NCBI RefSeq assembly: GCF_001613405.1
Contig: NZ_BDCH01000012.1
Location: forward strand, 372,001-436,000
From: Nocardia crassostreae
Lineage (GTDB): Bacteria > Actinomycetota > Actinomycetes > Mycobacteriales > Mycobacteriaceae
Direction: 5' to 3'
Length of the DNA: 64,000 bases
Of the stretch, positions 8,125-19,213 are shown one piece after another. The position numbers and the translations under genes are program-made. Every line of letters begins with the position of its first letter. The first letter of the stretch is position 1. Below the pieces are notes generated by a model. It searched no databases and was not told the origin of the DNA. It worked only from the letters and a program-made list of their open reading frames with translations.

Positions 8125-9338
8125 CGTTCCTCCAAACCGTCGATCTCGTTGTCGGACATGCCGAGCAGCTCCGACAGCACCTCGCGGGTGTGCTCACCCA
8201 GATCCGGGCCGACATTGCGAATGGCCAGCGACTGTCCGCCGATGACCGGCACGATCCCGGTGAACCCGACCTCCTTGGGCTCCGGCTCGCCGACATCCAC
8301 GCGGAAGGGCTGAATCATATTGCGCGCCTTGTACTGCTAGTCGGCGACGATATCGGCCGCGGTGTAGATGGGACCGCACGGAATCGCGGCCTCCTCGAGC
8401 AGCTTCAGCGCCTCGGCGCGGGTGTGCAGCCGCGTCCACTCGGCAATGGAGGCGTCCAGCCGCTCGCGATTGTGCCAGCGTCCGGCATTGTCCTGCAACT
8501 CCGGATCCGCGGCCAGATCGGGACGGTCGATGACCTGCATATAGCGCTGGAAGATGGCATCCCCATTGCCGCCGATGATAATGCTGAACCCGTCACTGGT
8601 CGGATACGCATTGCTGGGCGCGATGCCCTCCATGCGCCCGCCCACCCGTTCGCGATTGATGCCGTAGGCGAGGTAGTCCGGGACCAGCGATTCCATGACC
8701 GACAGGATCGACTCGTTGAGCGCGACATCGATAATGCGCTGCTCCAATGGAACCCGCTCCACCCGCTCGCGCTGGAACAGCGCCATGACGGTGCCGAAGG
8801 CGGCATAGATACCGGCGATGGAATCGCCGATGGAGACCCCGGTGCGTACCGGCGGCCGATCCGGATCGCCCACCAGTTCGCGCAGCCCGCCGACCGCCTC
8901 GGCGACCGCGGCGAATCCGGGTCGGTTGGCCAGTGGACCGGTCTGCCCGTACGCGGAGATCCGGGTGATGACCAGATTCGGATTGGCCGCGTTCAGCACC
9001 TCCGGCCCGAGTCCCCACTTCTCGAGCATGCCCGGCCGGAAGTTCTCCAGCAGCACATCGCACTGCTCGAGCAGCCGCAGCACGATCGTGCGCCCGGCCT
9101 CGGTGCGCAGATCCAGGGTGATGGACTTCTTGCTCCGGTTCACGGTCCGGTACAGCATCGAGGTGTCCCCGCCGTGTAGCCGCCAATTCCGCAGCTCGTC
9201 ACCGGTTTTCGGGCGCTCCACCTTGATCACTTCGGCCCCGAAGTCGCCGAGAATCCGTCCCGCCGTCGGCGCGGCGATGTAGTTGCCCAACTCCAGCACT
9301 CGCACCCCGTCGAGCGGCCTGATCTCCTCGATGCTCAC
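8121..9338 (-). pseudogene. CaiB/BaiF family CoA-transferase with in-frame TAG
   Basis: The frame from GTG 9338 to the TGA at 8121-8123 encodes 405 positions, the normal length for a family III CoA-transferase, which moves CoA between carboxylic acids through an aspartyl-CoA intermediate. Family landmarks are present: VRVLELGNYIAAPTAG, GDFGAEVIKVERP, NRSKKSITLDLR and the LLENFRPGML region. Codon 334 is TAG (8339-8337) in the context AD-stop-QYKAR; the coding sequence continues in the same frame for 71 more codons and looks normal (GFTGIVPVIGG, GEHTREVLSELLG). If TAG terminates, the protein loses its C-terminal domain, which packs into the interlinked dimer, and is probably inactive. Its stop overlaps the next gene. 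Confidence 0.8.
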
Positions 9339-9450
9339 AGGACTGAACGATAGCGGCCGATGCGACGGTCGAGAGGGTGTCCGCCGCACCGGCCCCGGAC
9401 CCCTGGTCGCGATGCGCGCAAGAGCACCGCGGGCCAGGGGATGCCTTCCA

Positions 9451-10374
9451 TCATGCCGCGCGCGGCGCGACCTCCTCGATGATCGAGTAGTGCTCGGCAT
9501 TGCCGCTGACGACGGCGCTCTCGTCACCGTGCACGCCGACCGGCACATCCCCGGCCAGGGTGATGCGGGTCAGCCGCCGCGGCTGACCGTCGTAGTCGTC
9601 CACGGCATAGTGCTGGGTGGCGCGGTTGTCCCAGATGGCGACATCGCCCAGCTGCCAGTTCCAGCGAGTGGTGTTCTCCAGCTTGGTCACCCGGTATTGC
9701 AGCAGCTGGAACAGGGTCTGGGATTCGGCGGTGGTGAGGCCGACGAAATTCTTCACGAAATGCCCGAGCAGCAGCGCCCGCTCCCCGGTCACCGGGTGCA
9801 CCCGCACCACCGGGTGCTCGGTTTCGTAGTAGGTGGACTCGAACCCCTCGCGGTAGGCCTTGCCATGGGCGTTCTCGGAGACGGCGTCGGTGCGATCGGC
9901 GGCGTAGTCGTAGGCATTGGTGTGCCGCGCCCGCAGGTTCTCCACCAGCACCTTCAAGGGCGCGGGCAGCGAGTCGTAGGCGGCCACGGTGGACGCCCAG
10001 GTGGTCGACCCGCCGTAGGAGGGCAGATGCACCGCGCGCAGGATGGACGCCTTCGGAATCCGATCCACGAAGGTCCAGCTATTGGCGCGCCCGTACTCCG
10101 AATCGATGGGCAGCGACTTCACGCCCTTGGAGGTGACGGTCGGATGCGGTGTCGTCGGCGTGCCGAGCAGCTGCGCGAACTCGTACTGCCCGTCCTCGGT
10201 CAGATGCTCCTGCCCGCGGAAGAAGATGACCTTGTGCTTGTGCAGGGCATCGCGAATGAGCGATACCGTCTCGGAGTCCAGATCCCCGCTCAGCCGGACG
10301 CCGTCGACGCGGGCCCCGATCTTGCTGCCGAGCTGTACGACGGTGGCGGTGGCGGTGGCGTATTCGACGGACAT
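9451..10374 (-). CDS. TauD/TfdA-family dioxygenase lacking the HxD iron-binding motif
   Basis: The 307-residue product belongs to the Fe(II)/2-oxoglutarate dioxygenases (TauD/TfdA), which oxidise small sulfonates, ethers or alpha-keto-type compounds. The distal His (NRATQHYAV) and the 2-oxoglutarate-binding Arg ([10 protein letters not shown]) are present. The facial-triad HxD, normally within a WHTDVTF-like stretch just before PPKASIL, is absent: the sequence reads [15 protein letters not shown], as if four residues (12 bases, junction 10074/10075) had been removed cleanly. As written, the enzyme lacks two of three iron ligands and should be inactive as an oxygenase. ATG 10374 follows AAAGG. 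It is separated from caiB by about 110 bases. Confidence 0.85.
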   Translation of the reverse strand: MSVEYATATATVVQLGSKIGARVDGVRLSGDLDSETVSLIRDALHKHKVIFFRGQEHLTEDGQYEFAQLLGTPTTPHPTVTSKGVKSLPIDSEYGRANSWTFVDRIPKASILRAVHLPSYGGSTTWASTVAAYDSLPAPLKVLVENLRARHTNAYDYAADRTDAVSENAHGKAYREGFESTYYETEHPVVRVHPVTGERALLLGHFVKNFVGLTTAESQTLFQLLQYRVTKLENTTRWNWQLGDVAIWDNRATQHYAVDDYDGQPRRLTRITLAGDVPVGVHGDESAVVSGNAEHYSIIEEVAPRAA

Positions 10375-10465
10375 ACATGGCCTTTCGCTCGAGCGTTTGC
10401 GTAGCTCGAGCACACCAGCAGCCCCGCCGGTGAGACAGGTTTAGCGTCAGCCGGATCGAAAGCCG

Positions 10466-11236
10466 TCAGCCCACCTGCTCGCGCAGGAACTCCAGATCCT
10501 CGGCCACGCCGTCGGCCGGGGTCTCCAGCACGATCGGGGCGTCCACCGCCTTGCACACATCCACCAGCAGCTGCGGATCGATGGTGCCGTCGGCCAGATT
10601 CGCATGCCGGTCCGCGCCCGAATCGAACTCGTCGCGGGAGGAGTTCAGGTGCACCAGATCGATGCGGCCGGTAATGGACTTGATCCGGTCCACCACGCCG
10701 AGCAGCTCCTCGCCGCCCGCCCAGGCATGACAGGTGTCCAGGCAGAATCCGGCCCCGAAATCGCCGACCGCCTCCCACAGGCGGGCGATATCGTCGAAAT
10801 GCCGTGCCATGGCGTGATTTCCGCCCGCGGTGTTCTCGATCAGGATGGGCACCGCGAAGCCGCCCTTGTCCTCCTGCCGCTGGAACAGCTTGCGCCAGTT
10901 CAGGATCCCCTCGACGAGCTCCTCGTCGGAGCGCACGTGCCCGCCGTGCACCACCAGCCCGAACGCCCCGAGGTCGGCGGCGGCCTGCGCCTGGAGCGCC
11001 ACCGCATTTCGCGAGGGCATGCGCAGCCGGTTGTTCAGGCTGGCCACATTGATCTGATAGGACGAGTGCACCACCACATCGATGGGGCTGGCCTTGATCT
11101 CCGCGGCCAGTGGATGCGGTGTGGGCTTCTCCCAGCTCTGCGGATCCACCACGAACATCTGGATGACATCGGCGCCGAGTTTCTCGCCCGCCCCGATGGG
11201 GTCGCTGTCATTGCGTACGTGAGCTCCGATGCGCAT
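10466..11236 (-). CDS. nfo: Endonuclease IV (AP endonuclease)
   Basis: The 256-residue product is a TIM-barrel AP endonuclease of the Nfo family, which nicks DNA 5' of abasic sites in base-excision repair. Recognisable parts are the N-terminal MRIGAHV, the metal-site blocks VVHSSY, GLVVHGGH and ILIENTAGG, CLDTCHAWAGG and VHLNSSRD, and the terminal Glu in IVLETPADG. ATG 11236 is chosen because a TAGGCT -10-like hexamer (11249-11244 on the minus strand) lies 8 bases before it, suggesting a leaderless or nearly leaderless transcript. It is divergent from the first Ser/Thr kinase gene. Confidence 0.9.
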   Translation of the reverse strand: MRIGAHVRNDSDPIGAGEKLGADVIQMFVVDPQSWEKPTPHPLAAEIKASPIDVVVHSSYQINVASLNNRLRMPSRNAVALQAQAAADLGAFGLVVHGGHVRSDEELVEGILNWRKLFQRQEDKGGFAVPILIENTAGGNHAMARHFDDIARLWEAVGDFGAGFCLDTCHAWAGGEELLGVVDRIKSITGRIDLVHLNSSRDEFDSGADRHANLADGTIDPQLLVDVCKAVDAPIVLETPADGVAEDLEFLREQVG

Positions 11237-11573
11237 GACCGTCAGCCTATCGCTGCCCACCGACAGGAGACGTGGGTCACGCTCTGTTTACACAAGATCG
11301 TTCCGGGGCCACCTACAAGAGATCGTTCAGTGTTGCGTAAGCGCGATGCGGATAGATAGGTGGATAAGTATCCGAACAAGGCCCGATCCAGGGGGTGAAT
11401 CGACTTGCTGGCCAATGGCACCGGCCGCCCCTACGACGTAAGTACGGCGGCATCCGCCCCCTGCTATGGTTCTGGTGTTTTCCGGATCGGCCCGAGCGCG
11501 ATCACGCCGATCGTTTGCGGTATGTCACGCCCCGGTGGGTCCCGGTGCGCGACGTGGGAAGTGGGAGCAAGTC
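11237..11573. promoter_or_regulatory. Divergent promoter region between nfo and kinase 1
   Basis: This 337-base gap holds the nfo -10-like element (11244-11249, minus strand) and, on the kinase side, AGATCGTTC twice as direct repeats at 11295-11303 and 11320-11328, 25 bases apart. A repeated 9-mer at helical-scale spacing is compatible with a regulator binding site, but no regulator is known. No ORF in it looks real. Confidence 0.4.
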
Positions 11574-13397
11574 ATGCTGTCCAACGGTGACGTTTTCGCC
11601 GGGTATGTCATCGAGCGGCAGCTGGGCCGCGGTGGCATGGGCTCGGTGTACGCGGCCAAACATCCGCGTCTGCCCCGGATGACGGCGCTCAAGCTGCTGA
11701 ATCGGGAAATGGTCTTCGACAAGGAGATTCGCGCGCGCTTCGAACGCGAGGCGGACCTGGTCGCCCAGCTCGACCACCACAATATCGTCACCGTCTACGA
11801 TCGCGGGCTCGAAGACGGGCAGCTGTGGATCTCCATGCAGTACATCGACGGCGTCGACGCCGCCAGCGTGAATCCGCTGAGCCTGCCGCCGGAACGCGCC
11901 GTGCAGATCATTGCCGAGACCGCCGACGCGCTGGACTACGCGCACCGCAACCAGGTGCTGCACCGCGATGTGAAACCGGCCAACATCATGCTGGCCCGCT
12001 CCACCGGCGGTAAGGGCGAACGCGTCTACCTGACCGACTTCGGCATTGCCCGGCTGCGCGACGAGAGCACCCACCTCACCCAGACCGGCACCTTCACCGC
12101 GACCCTGGCCTACGCCTCCCCGGAACAGCTGACCGGCTCCGCGCTGGACGGGCGGTCGGATCAGTACTCCCTGGCTTGCACGCTGTTCTGGCTGTTCACC
12201 GGCGCCGGGCCGTTCTCGGCCACCAATCCCGCCGCGGTCATCCAGGGGCATCTGCAGAATCCGCCGCCGCCGCTGAGCAGCGCCCGGCCGGGCCTGCCGC
12301 CCGCCCTGGACGCGGTGCTGGCCAAGGCCATGGCCAAGCGGCCCGAGGAGCGTTTCGACACCTGTAGCGATTTCGCCGCGGCGGCCCGCCGCGCGCTGGC
12401 CTCGCCCAGTTCGCCGGTCATGCCGCTGGTGAATCCGCGCACCGCGCCGCCCATGCCGGTCATGGGGCAGCACACCGCCGGGCCGAATCCGACGGCGGGG
12501 CAGCCCATGCCCGGACCGTCCATGTCCGGTATGCCCGTCGGGCAGATGCCGACCGGCGGTCCCATGCCGGCCTCCGGGCCGCGGCACGCCGCCCCGAACG
12601 CGTATCAGACCGCGGTCAATACGGCCACGCCGCCGCCGCAGCCGGTGGCCAATACCTACGCCGGGAATCCCACGAATCAGTACACCGCCCCGCCCGGGAC
12701 GTATTCGTACAACACCCCTTCCGGTCCGCCGCCGGTCGCGCCGCCCGGCATGCCGATGGGCCACGGCCGTCCGCCCGGTCCGCCGCCGGGCAAGTCCAAT
12801 GCCGGGCTGATCATCGCCGCCGTGCTCGGCGTGGTGGTGCTGCTCGTCGTGGGCGTCGTGGTGGTCCTCGCGGCCAGTGACAGCGGGAGCGGCGGGACGA
12901 CCACGGCATCGTCGACCACCACCACGACGGTCACCGACAAGCCGGTCTCCGCGGACACCCTCATTACGGAGTTCCCGCGCATGCTGCCCGCCTCCACCAC
13001 CGGCGATGTCGGCTACAACAGCGCGACCTGCTGGACCGCCGACTACAGCAGCCCGCCGGACAAGTCCGAGGGCGAGCCCGATTTCGGGAACTGGGCCGTG
13101 CAGTGGCGCTGCTTCGGCGGCGGCGACAATGCCGATCCGTTCTACCGCTTCTACGCCTACGATTCGGCGGCCGATCTGCAGTCGGCGGTGAACGGCCTCA
13201 CGGCGGACTCCGAGTCCAGCGACACCAATGGCGGCAAGACCTACACCAACTACCAGTTCACCGATCTGTCCCGCCCGCGCATGGTCACCGTGTTCACCGG
13301 TGACGGCGACCGCGCCCAGGTCCTCATGTACACCGACGGTGTCGTGGGCAGCATGGACGAGGTGCTGCGCTGGTGGCGGTCGGCGCCGCTGAACTGA
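11574..13397 (+). CDS. Receptor-type Ser/Thr protein kinase 1
   Basis: The 607-residue product is a Hanks-type kinase. Its cytoplasmic N-terminal domain has [10 protein letters not shown] (ATP loop, about 19-28), the Lys of ALKLL near 41, HRDVKPAN near 130 and DFGIAR near 153. A long Pro/Gly/Met-rich juxtamembrane linker follows (about 280-410), then one membrane helix (LIIAAVLGVVVLLVVGVVVV, about 412-438) and an extracytoplasmic Thr-rich stalk. The ectodomain of about 150 residues has two cysteines and the C-terminal pattern RPRMVT, LMYTDG, LRWW. It is not a PASTA domain; the same ectodomain occurs in the next gene. ATG 11574 follows GGGAG at 6-base spacing. A tandem paralogue starts 7 bases after its stop. 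Confidence 0.9.
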   Translation: MLSNGDVFAGYVIERQLGRGGMGSVYAAKHPRLPRMTALKLLNREMVFDKEIRARFEREADLVAQLDHHNIVTVYDRGLEDGQLWISMQYIDGVDAASVNPLSLPPERAVQIIAETADALDYAHRNQVLHRDVKPANIMLARSTGGKGERVYLTDFGIARLRDESTHLTQTGTFTATLAYASPEQLTGSALDGRSDQYSLACTLFWLFTGAGPFSATNPAAVIQGHLQNPPPPLSSARPGLPPALDAVLAKAMAKRPEERFDTCSDFAAAARRALASPSSPVMPLVNPRTAPPMPVMGQHTAGPNPTAGQPMPGPSMSGMPVGQMPTGGPMPASGPRHAAPNAYQTAVNTATPPPQPVANTYAGNPTNQYTAPPGTYSYNTPSGPPPVAPPGMPMGHGRPPGPPPGKSNAGLIIAAVLGVVVLLVVGVVVVLAASDSGSGGTTTASSTTTTTVTDKPVSADTLITEFPRMLPASTTGDVGYNSATCWTADYSSPPDKSEGEPDFGNWAVQWRCFGGGDNADPFYRFYAYDSAADLQSAVNGLTADSESSDTNGGKTYTNYQFTDLSRPRMVTVFTGDGDRAQVLMYTDGVVGSMDEVLRWWRSAPLN

Positions 13398-13404
13398 GGC
13401 CGGA

Positions 13405-15132
13405 TTGCTGCGCAGCGGTGAGGTTTTCGCCGGTTATCTGATCGAACGCGAGCTCGGCCGCGGCGGTATGGGTGCGGTGTATCTGGCGCAGCACCCGCGC
13501 CTGCCGCGGCGCACGGCGCTCAAGCTGCTCAATCGGGAGCTGTTCGGGGACGCCGAGATCCGCTCCCGGTTCGAACGGGAAGCCGATGTGGTGGCGCGGC
13601 TGGAGCATCCGCGCATCGTGCCGATCTACGATCGCGGCGTCGAGGGCGATCAGCTGTGGATCTCCATGCGCTATATCGACGGCTCCGATGCCGCCGGGCT
13701 CGATGCCGCGAATCTGCCACCGGCGCAAGCTATCCGAATCATCGCCGAGACCGCGCAGGCGCTGGACTACGCGCACCGCAAGGGCGTGCTGCACCGTGAT
13801 GTGAAACCGGCCAACATCCTGCTGGAACACGATGACGGCGAGGAACGGGTCTTCCTGGCGGACTTCGGCATTGCCCGGCTGCTGGAGGAATCGGTCAAGC
13901 TCACCCGGACCGGGTCCTTCACCGCGACGCTGTCCTATGCCGCGCCGGAATAGCTTTCGGATCTGCCGCTGGACCATCGCTGTGATCAGTACTATCTGGC
14001 CTGCACGCTGTTCCGGCTGCTGACCGGCACCGTGCCCTTCGCCGCCACCAATCCGGGCGCGGCCATTCGCGGGCATCTGTACGATCCGCCGCCGGTGAGC
14101 GCGCTGCGCGCGGGCCTGCCGCCCGCCCTGGACGCGGTGCTGGCGCGGGCCATGGCGAAGAATCCGGCGGCCCGGTTCGACTCGTGCACGGAGTTCGCGA
14201 CGGCGGCCGAGCAGGCTCTGCTGGGTTCCGGCGGGTATGCGCTGGTCGGGCAGCGCCCGGCGACTCCGACCGGGTATCCGGTGGTGGCGGCCAGTCCGTA
14301 TGCCCCGACGGTCGGTTCGCAATCGGTTCCGATCGGATTGCAATCCGCGCCGAAAAGAACTTTCTACAGTCCGAACGGACCGCACGCGGCGAATGGAACC
14401 CAGGCCCCGCCGTCCCCGGCGGTGCCGCCGCAGCGCAGATCGTGCACGCGCGGGTGCCTGATCGTGATCGTCGCGGTGGTGTTCGCGCCCATACTCGCGG
14501 TCGGCGGTTTTCTCGTGCTGATTGACCGGTCGAGCAACTACGAATCGCCGCCGACGAACAGCACTCCCACCGAAACGGTCGCGCCGACGGAGCCGCCGAC
14601 CACGCCGTCGACGACCACGCCCGAGGCGAGCCCGGCGGCCGGGCCGACCGAGCAGCAGGGCGCGGACGCACTGGTGCTGGCCAATCTGTTCCCGGATATG
14701 CTGCCGCCCGATCCGGACCCGACGCTGACCTTCAATTCCGGAACCGGCTATCAGAGCGCCGGGTGCCTGACCTACGGCAAGGCGCAGCCGTCGACCTCGA
14801 CCGGCAGCGATGATCCCGACCTCGGTGCGTGGCGCACGATGTGGAGCTGCTTCGGGGGCAATGCCAAGGCGGCCTATCAGTTCATGCTCTACCCGTCGGC
14901 GGCCGAGGCGCAGGCGGCCTTGGACGCGCTACTGGCGAATACCAGGTCGACCACCACGATCGACGGGCACACGTATACGAACTACCTGCTCAGCGGGAGC
15001 GACGAGTATCGGCCGCGCATGGTGACCGCCTTCGAGGGCGCCGGGCGCGGCGTGGCCCTCATGTACAGCGCCGGATACGTCGCCACCGAAGCCGAATTCC
15101 TGCACTGGTGGAACAACGCCCCGATCGGCTGA
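13405..15132 (+). pseudogene. Receptor-type Ser/Thr protein kinase 2 with in-frame TAG
   Basis: A TTG-started frame encodes 576 codons with the same architecture as the preceding kinase: [29 protein letters not shown], linker, one membrane helix (LIVIVAVVFAPILAVGGFLV) and the shared two-Cys ectodomain ending RPRMVT and LMYSAG. Codon 183 is TAG (13951-13953) in AAPE-stop-LSD, exactly where kinases 1 and 3 read ASPEQLTG, so a CAG-to-TAG transition is the simplest cause. The frame after it is intact for 393 codons. If TAG stops translation, only a truncated kinase N- and part of the C-lobe is made. The neighbouring DGRSDQY is DHRCDQY here, a further divergence. It arose by tandem duplication. 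Confidence 0.82.
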
Positions 15133-15219
15133 TCATTCTTTTTGTGGAGTCTGTGAGGGTGTCGCTCTCCGGGGGATCCCGGATGGCGCGCATCCGGCAT
15201 TCTCTACACACTGGACAGC

Positions 15220-15992
<773 letters not shown>

Positions 15993-15993
<1 letters not shown>

Positions 15994-18518
15994 TGTCCGG
16001 TAAACCGATGCGCAAGGTGGTCTTGCGCAATCTCGCCGCGCACAAAGTGCGATTGGCGCTCACCCTGCTCTCGGTGGTACTTGGAACCGCCTTCATCGCA
16101 GGGTCTTTCGTATTCACCGATACCTTGCAGCGCACCTTCGACGGGATCTTCGCCAATCAGGCGCAGGGCGTCGATGTGCGGGTGCAGCCGAAAGAGTGCC
16201 AGTCCCTTGGTGTTCCGAATACGGATGTCGAGAAGATCGCCGCCATGGACGGCGTGCGCGCGGTCGCGCCCAGCGTGAGCGGGCCCGTCGTGCTGCTGAA
16301 GTACGGCAAGGCGGTGCAGACCGGCGGTGCGCCCAGCTTCGGCATGTCGTATTTGCCGCCGGACAAGGCGATCGCCGAACCCGACACGTTCATCGAGGGC
16401 GTGCCGCCGAGCAAGGCCGGTGAGATCGCCATCAACCAGGGCGGCGCGGACCGGGCCGGACTGCATGTCGGCGACACCACCAAGGTGCTGATCCCGTCCA
16501 AGGGCAATATCGACGTCACCGTCTCCGGTATCTACGAATTGCCGGGCAATACCGGCGGATTCATCAATCTGCTGTTCGACGACACCCAGGCGCGGCAGCT
16601 GTTCACCGACGGCTCGCACGTCGGCTACGTCGATATCGCCGCCGAGCCCGGGGTCGACCCGGACGCGCTGCGCGACGAGATCGCCAAGGCGGTACCGGGT
16701 TACAAGGTGCAGAACGGCGATCAGGTGCGCGAGGACATGAAGAAGGAGGTGGAGGACGCCCTCAAGTTCATCAACTACTTCCTGCTCGCCTTCGGCTCCA
16801 TCGCGCTGATCGTCGGCACCTTCATCATCTACAACACCTTCTCCATGCTGGTCGCCCAGCGACTGCGGGAGCTGGCGCTGCTGCGGGCGGTGGGCGCGAG
16901 CCGCGGACAGGTCGGCGCATCGGTGGTGGCCGAGGCGACGGTCATCGGAATCATCGGCAGCGCACTGGGACTCGTGGCGGGCGTGGGCCTGGCCTTCGGG
17001 CTCTCGGCGCTGCTCAATGCCTTCGATCTCGGGCTGCCCACCGGATCCATGTCGGTGCAGCCGCGCACCATTGTGGTGGGCATGCTGGTCGGTGTGCTGG
17101 TCACGGTGATCAGCGCCTACGCGCCCGCACGGCGGGCCGCGACCATTCCGCCGGTGGAGGCCATGCGCTCCGAACTCGGCGCGTACGGGGAATCGCTGTG
17201 GCTGCGCACCATTGCCGGTGCGGTGCTGGCCGTCGCCGGTGTGGTGCTGGTGGTGCTCGGGGCGCGGAACACCGGCGGCAATGCCGCGCTCACCGTCGGA
17301 ATCGGCGCGCTGGCACTGATTTTCGCGGTGCTGTTCGCCTCACCGGCCCTGTCGCGGCCGATCCTCGGCGCGCTCGGCTGGCTCACCCGGCCGTTCGGGC
17401 CGGTCGGGCGGATGGCGCGCAACAATGCCCATCGCAATCCGCGCCGCACCGCCGCCACCGCCTTCGCGCTGACGCTGGGGCTCATGCTGGTATCGGCCAT
17501 CGGCATGCTCGGCGCCTCCGCCAAGGCCAGTGTCGGGGAGCTGGTGGACAAGGGCGTGAAGGCCGACTACATCCTGGCCGGGCCGCCGCAGAGCTTCATC
17601 GGGGTGCCGCTGGCCGCCGGACCGGCCGTGCAGGGCATCGAGGGCGTGCGCGATGTGGTGCCGCTGCACGCGGTGGCGCTGAAGGTCGGCGACGACCAGG
17701 TGTTCGGCACGGTGCCGGAGGGGCCGCTGGATCAGGTGCTCAGCTACGACATCCTGCAGGGCAGCGATCAGTTCGGTGACAACGGCATCATGGTGTCGGA
17801 AACCGTTGCCGGTGAACGGAACTGGAAGGTCGGGCAGACCGTCGAGGTGACCAGCCTGGACAATAAGAAGTACCAGGTCACCGTGAACGGGGTCTACAAG
17901 GACACCCAGCTGCTCGGGCCGCTGGTCGCGCCGATGGCGCTGTACAACCAGGTCATGCCGGTGAACTTCCGCACCAACTTCCTGGTGCTCATCACCGCGC
18001 AGCCGGGTGCGGATCTGCCCGCCATGCGCACCGATCTCGAAAAGGCCATGGAGCCCTATGCCATCGTGCAGGTGCAGGATCGTGAGGACTTCAAGGGCGC
18101 GCAGGGCCAGCAGATCAACACCATGCTCGCCATCCTCTACGGCCTGCTGGCGCTGGCGGTGGTGATCGCCATTCTCGGCATCGTCAACACCCTGGCGCTG
18201 TCGGTGGTGGAGCGCCGCCGCGAGATCGGCATGCTGCGCGCGGTGGGCATGCAGCGGCCGCAGGTGCGGCGGACGATCTACCTGGAATCCATGCTCATCG
18301 CCATCTTCGGCGCGGTCATCGGCGTGGTGCTGGGGCTGGGCCTGGGCGTCGGATTCCTGCGCACCCTGCGGGATCTGGGGCTCGAGCAGATCACGGTGCC
18401 GTGGGGCCAGATCGTGCTCATGCTCGTCTGCTCCGGCATTGTGGGCGTGCTCGCGGCGCTGTGGCCCGCGGTGCGCGCCGCACGGACGCCACCGCTGGCG
18501 GCTATTGCCGATCTGTGA
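15993..18518 (+). CDS. ABC transporter permease, duplicated FtsX/MacB-like
   Basis: The 841-residue membrane protein has two FtsX-type permease halves. Each half has a large extracytoplasmic MacB_PCD-like domain after the first helix and three more helices. Hallmarks are NTFSMLVAQRLRELALLRAVGASRGQ in the first half (shown as MLVAQRLRELALLRAVG) and ALSVVERRREIGMLRAVG in the second, with PARRAATIPPVEAM and PAVRAARTPPLAAI as coupling ends. No membrane-fusion protein is encoded nearby, as is normal for actinobacteria. Known relatives export lipoproteins, antimicrobial peptides or small toxic compounds. A strong hairpin follows its stop. Confidence 0.9.
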
Positions 18519-18521
18519 AAC

Positions 18522-18554
18522 GAACGGCCGGTCACAAGTGGTGACCGGCCGTTC
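18522..18554. terminator. Terminator after the ABC transporter operon
   Basis: A perfect 14-base stem (18522-18535 with 18541-18554) with a 5-base loop starts 3 bases after the permease stop and is followed by atcgttt. It sits between convergent operons and lies 22 bases from the end of the minus-strand small gene, so it may serve both. Confidence 0.85.
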
Positions 18555-18575
18555 ATCGTTTCGGGATTCGCGGGT

Positions 18576-18779
18576 TCACCAGGGCGGTGCTGCGATCCTC
18601 GACCCCCAAGTGTCATCAGCCCAATCCTCGTAACTGACTTCATCCTCGAACCCTGGTGCGCCTGTTCCGGCGTCGGCTCGCGATGCCGAATCTTGCTGCT
18701 GTTGCGCGAGTTCAGCCTCCGCTCGCGCCCACATCTCCCTGTATTCAGGCGGAAGATCATAGTTGACGGAATCGCTCAC
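18576..18779 (-). CDS. Small acidic protein, last gene of the 21.8-18.6 kb module
   Basis: The 67-residue product is strongly acidic and rich in Glu, Asp, Gln and aromatic residues (PPEYREMWARAEAEL, DEVSYEDWADDTWG). It has no signal or membrane segment. GTG 18779 follows GGAG at 8-base spacing. It lies 41 bases behind the lipoprotein gene on the same strand. By position it could be a cytoplasmic accessory or immunity-type protein of the secretion-like module, but no family is recognised. Confidence 0.6.
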   Translation of the reverse strand: MSDSVNYDLPPEYREMWARAEAELAQQQQDSASRADAGTGAPGFEDEVSYEDWADDTWGSRIAAPPW

Positions 18780-18820
18780 TTTTCGGTCTCCGGATTCGTC
18801 CAATCGAAGCCATGCGATCT

Positions 18821-19213
18821 TCAGCGAGACTCGCTGCATTCTTGATTGCGTTTGTCGAGGTAATCGTTCTGCATTTGCTCTCCTACGTCGGAATCTCCGT
18901 CGACAATGTTCAACAGGCCGGTCACGTTCGCTCGATTCCGCTCGACGTCACTCAACTTTCCGGTGGTGAGGGCTTCCCAGGGTTTGAGCGACCCGTTCTC
19001 GAAGAGGCTGGGATACCGCTGCTGCAATTCTGATGGGATCTACATGCGGCTGAGGGCGTCGTAGTTCAACCGGGCAAAGTCCGGTGCGGTCTCGGTGCAT
19101 ATTGCAGGCTTCTCGGTGGCTGGCGCGTTCTCGGAGCATGCCGCCGTCGCAGCGAAGGTAATCAATATTGCCGCAGCGAAGCCCGCTACGCGCATTTTCT
19201 CGAGAGTTTTCAT
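18821..19213 (-). pseudogene. Lipoprotein sharing the C-terminal domain of the upstream WxG protein; in-frame TAG
   Basis: ATG 19213 overlaps the TAA of the upstream gene (TAATG). The product begins with a lipoprotein signal, MKTLEKMRV, hydrophobic AAAILITF, then a lipobox ending TAAC. After a spacer (PAICTETAPDFARLNYDALSRM) codon 58 is TAG (19042-19040); the frame continues 73 codons to TGA 18821. The part after TAG (IPSELQQRYPSLFENGSLK, LTTGKLSDVERNRAN, GEQMQNDY) is clearly homologous to the last 75 residues of the 768-residue neighbour. If TAG terminates, only a short lipopeptide is made; a start at GTG/ATG inside the second half lacks a good ribosome site. The lipoprotein plus shared domain suggests an interacting surface partner or decoy. 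Confidence 0.7.

Noticed and set aside
12421..12790. Tandem repeat or CRISPR-like array in kinase 1
   Set aside because: The repetition is codon-level Pro/Gly/Met-rich linker sequence, with irregular spacing and no spacers.
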